Shown: in pieces, positions 14,822 to 17,761 of the stretch
Numbering within the stretch: position 1 is the first letter of the stretch
How the letters are laid out: the number at the start of each line of letters is the position of its first letter
Source of the DNA: an uncultured Loktanella sp.
GTDB lineage: Bacteria; Pseudomonadota; Alphaproteobacteria; Rhodobacterales; Rhodobacteraceae
Reading direction: 5' to 3'
Length of the DNA: 17,761 nucleotides
NCBI GenBank assembly: GCA_913061335.1
Contig: CAJXTP010000033.1
Span: 1 to 17,761 of the forward strand
Made by a program: the position numbers and the translations under genes
The notes under the pieces: model-generated
Told to the model about the DNA's origin: nothing
The model's input: the letters and a program-made list of their open reading frames with translations, nothing else
The model's database searches: none

Positions 14822-15175
14822 ATGATAAAATCGCTTGACCATATACAACTTGCATTGCCCGCTGGCGCCGAGGATTTGTTGCGCCCGTTCTATCTCATGC
14901 TTGGCTTCACCGAAGTCCCAAAGCCTGCGCCGCTTATGGGCCGAGGTGGTTTCTGGATGCGCGCGGGTGATCTAAATGTGCATTTTGGCGTTGATCCGAC
15001 ATTTGCGCCCGCGACCAAGGCGCATCCTGCATTTGTCGTGTCTGATATTGATCAATTGTCGAACCTGCTTGTCGCGGCTGGTCATAATATTTCTTGGGAT
15101 ACAAAGCTCGTGGATGTGCGCCGGCTATTTGTTTTTGACCCTGCCGGCAATCGCATTGAGCTGATTGCAGGCTGA
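14822..15175 (+). CDS. VOC (glyoxalase-fold) family protein
   Basis: This 117-residue single-domain VOC protein starts MIKSLDHIQLALP, the usual first strand with His7 in the metal-ligand position. It ends with FVFDPAGNRIELI, the 'DP.GN.IE' motif with Glu113 as the last ligand. HFGV and AHPAFVVSDID in the middle match the central part of the fold. Unlike the other VOC protein of this window (3865-4299), it keeps the first histidine, so a metal site is plausible. Substrate and reaction are unknown. The ribosome binding site is poor: AAGG lies 12 nt upstream of the ATG. The downstream ABC genes follow after 55 bp and may be co-transcribed. Confidence 0.87.
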   Translation: MIKSLDHIQLALPAGAEDLLRPFYLMLGFTEVPKPAPLMGRGGFWMRAGDLNVHFGVDPTFAPATKAHPAFVVSDIDQLSNLLVAAGHNISWDTKLVDVRRLFVFDPAGNRIELIAG

Positions 15176-15230
15176 CCTTTCCAATCGGGAAAACTGCGTT
15201 ACGTTAGCCCCTTAAATGAAAGGCTTTGAT

Positions 15231-15887
15231 ATGCTGCTTGCCGCGCGTGATGTGCACAAAACATACGACACAGCCGATGGGCCTTTTGCCGTTTTGCGCG
15301 GTGTCGATCTGTCGTTGGATGGTGGACAAAGCCTAGCGCTGACGGGGGAATCTGGCAGCGGCAAAAGTACGTTGTTGCACCTTATTGGTGGGTTGGATGT
15401 GCCTGATAAAGGTCAGATCCATATTGGTGGGGCCGACATCGCGGCTATGGATGACGCTGGGCGCGCGGGACTTCGGCGCGGGACGGTTGGCGTTGTGTTC
15501 CAGCAATTCAATCTTATCCCGAGCCTGACAGTTGCAGCCAATATCGCATTTCAGGCACGGCTTGCAGGACAATACGACGGGGCTTGGGTTGACGCACTGA
15601 CGGACCGATTAGGATTGACGTCGCAGGTCGCGAAATACCCCGAGCAATTGTCTGGCGGCCAACAACAGCGGGTGGCGATTGCGCGGACTTTGGCACCCCG
15701 CCCGCGGTTGGTATTGGCGGATGAGCCGACAGGCAACTTGGACGAAGACACTGCAGCGAGCGTCATGGATGTTCTGTTGTCGCTTGTGGCCGAGACGGGC
15801 GCGGGCCTGTTGATGGTTACACACTCAACAGCGCTTGCCGCCCGTTTGGACAGCCGATTACACCTGCGGGCTGGGCGCATCGCATGA
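15231..15887 (+). CDS. ABC transporter ATP-binding protein (YbbA/LolD/MacB type)
   Basis: This 218-residue ATPase has all ABC motifs. Walker A GESGSGKST is at residues 39-47, the Q-loop in FQQFNLIPSL at about 90-99, signature LSGGQQQR at 140-147, Walker B LVLADEPTGNLD at 160-171 and the switch His198 in VTHS. The GNLD after Walker B and the FNLIPSL string place it with the LolD/MacB/YbbA branch, which powers FtsX-like permeases instead of classical importers. The ATG at 15231 is preferred because GAAAGG (15218-15223) is 7 nt before it; the earlier in-frame ATG at 15216 has no ribosome binding site. Its stop overlaps the permease start (ATGA). Confidence 0.93.
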   Translation: MLLAARDVHKTYDTADGPFAVLRGVDLSLDGGQSLALTGESGSGKSTLLHLIGGLDVPDKGQIHIGGADIAAMDDAGRAGLRRGTVGVVFQQFNLIPSLTVAANIAFQARLAGQYDGAWVDALTDRLGLTSQVAKYPEQLSGGQQQRVAIARTLAPRPRLVLADEPTGNLDEDTAASVMDVLLSLVAETGAGLLMVTHSTALAARLDSRLHLRAGRIA

Positions 15888-17761
15888 TTGCAGTTACCTT
15901 TGCGGCATTGTTTGGTCACTGGCGGCGTAATCCGTTGCAGTTGTTCACCTTACTTGCGGGGCTTGCATTGGCGACGGCGCTTTGGTCCGGCGTGCAGGCA
16001 ATCAATGCAGAGGCACGGGCAAGCTACGACGCGGCGGCAGCCACCTTGGGCGATGGGCAGTTTGATCGGCTTGTGCGCCGCGACGGGCCGCCGATAACGC
16101 AAGACACCTATATCGCGCTGCGCCGTGCGGGCTGGCTAGTCAGCCCAGTGATCGAAGGACGCATTGGTGATGCGCGGCTCATTGGTTTGGACCCGTTGAC
16201 GGCACCGGGTGAACTGGCCCCTGTGAGCACTGGTGACCTGCAAGATTTCATCGCAACCGGTGGACAGATTTTCGCGGCCCCAGGCGTTGTTTTGGATGGG
16301 GCCAAACTCGACACATCGATTGCGTCTGGCACAGCGATTGCAGACATCGGGACCGCACAAAAACTACTGGGTCGACCTGACGAATTGGATGCGTTGATCA
16401 TTGGCCCAGAACAGCCTCTTGGTCAGACGCCGCTGGACCAAATAGCACCCCAACTAAGCCGCCAAGTCGCCCAAGGTGGCTCTGACATCGGGCGGCTCAC
16501 AGATAGCTTTCACTTGAACCTTACCGCATTCGGATTGCTGTCATTTGCGGTCGGTATTTTTATCGTGCACGGCGCAATTGGGTTGGCGTTTGAACAACGG
16601 CGTGGAACTGTGCGGACCCTGCGCGCACTTGGCGTGCCGCTGCGATTGCTGGTCTGCTTGATCGGGGTCGAGCTGTTGGGGCTCGCGTTGATAGCAGGCG
16701 CGATTGGGGTCGGACTTGGATATATGATCGCAGGCTTCTTGTTGCCGGATGTGGCCGCGACATTGCGTGGGCTTTACGGGGCTGAAGTGGCCGGCACGTT
16801 GCAGCTTCGGCCGATTTGGTGGGCGACAGGCATGGCAATTGCGCTGGGCGGCACAGGCGTCGCCGCGAGCACTGCACTGTGGAAATTGTCGCGCATGCCA
16901 TTGCTGGCAGGGGCGCAACCACGCGCGCTTGCGGTCATTGCTGGGCGCGGTGCAAAGGTGCAAGCGGCCGCATCTGCTGGGCTGCTGTGCGTCGCATTTG
17001 TGCTGGCACTATTCGCCGATGGAATCGTGACAGGCTTCGCGTTGCTCGGTGCGTTGTTGATTGGGGCTGCTTTGGGTTTGCCCATCGTTCTGCGCGGCGT
17101 GCTGGGGTTTGCAGCCAAGCGCAGTCATGGTGTGATCGCCAGTTGGTTCTGGGCAGACACCCGCCAACAGTTGCCCGGTTTGTCGCTCGCGCTCATGGCG
17201 TTACTGCTGGCGATGGCCGCAAATGTGGGCGTGTCCACGATGGTAAGCAGCTTTCGGTTAACGTTTGTCGGTTTCTTGGATCAACGGCTCGCGTCCGAAC
17301 TATACGTGACAGCGGAAAGCCCCGAACAGGCGACTGCAGTGGTCAATTTTGTGACGCCGCGCGTGGACGCGGTTCTGCCGATCATGTCCGCGCAGGTCCA
17401 AGTCGCAGGCCGTCCGATCGACGTATTTGGCGCGCGCAATCATGCGACCTACCGCGATAATTGGACGTTCCTGACCGCAGGGCAAACCCCTTGGAAAGAC
17501 GTGCATGCAAACGTGGCGATTTTGATCAATGAACAACTCGCGCGGGGTGCCGATCTGACTGTTGGGGATGTGGTTAATATAGGTGAACAGCCGCTGACGA
17601 TCGTGGGTGTCTATGGCGACTACGGCAACCCGATTGGGCAAGCATTTATCGCAGAACCCCTTTTTCAGACCCTGTTTCCGGGTGTAAAACCGCTTCGGTT
17701 TGGGCTGCGTTTACCGCGCGAGAACGTAGGCGAATTGGTAAAAGATCTCCAGTCCAATGTA
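15884..17761 (+). CDS. FtsX-like ABC transporter permease (3' end beyond the window)
   Basis: From the ATG at 15884, overlapping the ATPase stop by 4 bp, the frame stays open for 626 codons to the last base of the window, so the gene is cut by the edge. It begins with a membrane segment (about residues 15-40), followed by a roughly 170-residue extracytoplasmic region. An FtsX-type bundle follows, with hydrophobic segments at about 208-232, 253-288 and 306-333. More hydrophobic segments lie at about 360-405 and 430-452, and a second extracytoplasmic region starts at about 455. This duplicated layout is that of the long YbbP-type FtsX permeases (about 800 residues). With the neighbouring ATPase it probably forms a complex that moves a lipid, lipoprotein or other hydrophobic substrate. 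The substrate is unknown. Confidence 0.88.
   Translation, partial: MIAVTFAALFGHWRRNPLQLFTLLAGLALATALWSGVQAINAEARASYDAAAATLGDGQFDRLVRRDGPPITQDTYIALRRAGWLVSPVIEGRIGDARLIGLDPLTAPGELAPVSTGDLQDFIATGGQIFAAPGVVLDGAKLDTSIASGTAIADIGTAQKLLGRPDELDALIIGPEQPLGQTPLDQIAPQLSRQVAQGGSDIGRLTDSFHLNLTAFGLLSFAVGIFIVHGAIGLAFEQRRGTVRTLRALGVPLRLLVCLIGVELLGLALIAGAIGVGLGYMIAGFLLPDVAATLRGLYGAEVAGTLQLRPIWWATGMAIALGGTGVAASTALWKLSRMPLLAGAQPRALAVIAGRGAKVQAAASAGLLCVAFVLALFADGIVTGFALLGALLIGAALGLPIVLRGVLGFAAKRSHGVIASWFWADTRQQLPGLSLALMALLLAMAANVGVSTMVSSFRLTFVGFLDQRLASELYVTAESPEQATAVVNFVTPRVDAVLPIMSAQVQVAGRPIDVFGARNHATYRDNWTFLTAGQTPWKDVHANVAILINEQLARGADLTVGDVVNIGEQPLTIVGVYGDYGNPIGQAFIAEPLFQTLFPGVKPLRFGLRLPRENVGELVKDLQSNV

Noticed and set aside
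15178..15192. TTTCC-AATCG-GGAAA hairpin after the second VOC gene
   Set aside because: A 5-bp AT-rich stem without a T-run is too weak to call a terminator.
16816..17460. A 214-codon plus-strand frame within the permease gene
   Set aside because: It is an alternate frame of the FtsX-type permease, which stays open for 626 codons; the product is rich in Arg, Cys and Trp, as expected for a shifted frame.

Overview
This window is the dnaA-dnaN-recF-gyrB chromosomal region of an alphaproteobacterium, most likely a marine Rhodobacteraceae (roseobacter-type) member with mid-50s percent GC. The evidence is the gene order, the wording of the DnaA, DnaN, RecF and GyrB proteins, weak or non-canonical promoters, and companions common in that family (TrhO, an AbrB-type membrane protein, a YegD-like Hsp70, a PhaA-type thiolase). 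This is family-level recognition from memory, not a search.

The left end is not natural chromosome. Bases 1-28 match the end of the Nextera/Tn5 sequencing adapter. About 29-480 is a much GC-richer piece of a family-5 ABC transporter substrate-binding protein on the minus strand. It is joined head-on, through a short stretch that reads plausibly both ways, to the inside of the dnaA AAA+ domain. The dnaA 5' part is therefore missing, and the long plus-strand reading frame from 151 is a false fusion. From about 469 on the sequence looks like ordinary chromosome.

Plus strand, 469-8407: partial dnaA; dnaN; recF overlapping a small VOC (glyoxalase-fold) gene that overlaps a LysE/RhtB exporter (two ATGA junctions); gyrB behind its own good promoter; and an MDR-family quinone-oxidoreductase-like gene 13 nt after gyrB. 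Minus strand, 11656-8391: a YegD-like Hsp70, trhO, and an AbrB-family membrane protein. The last of these runs 17 bp into the end of the oxidoreductase gene. Plus strand, 11781-13150: nicotinamidase pncA overlapping yaaA (TAGTG). Minus strand, 14382-13207: an acetyl-CoA acetyltransferase. Upstream of it, also on the minus strand, is an unrecognised 55-codon reading frame with a good ribosome binding site and a hairpin after its stop. Plus strand, 14822-end: a second VOC protein, then an ABC ATPase overlapping an FtsX-type permease that is cut by the window edge.

Functionally this is housekeeping: replication initiation and clamp, repair, gyrase, then a run of stress, tRNA-modification and cofactor genes. 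I found no CRISPR array, tRNA, rRNA, insertion sequence or prophage. The points most worth a second look are the chimeric left end, the gyrB leader (a palindrome on the -10 box and a long-range inverted repeat covering the start codon), the small minus-strand reading frame with its hairpin, and the hairpin plus GC-rich motif between yaaA and the thiolase gene.
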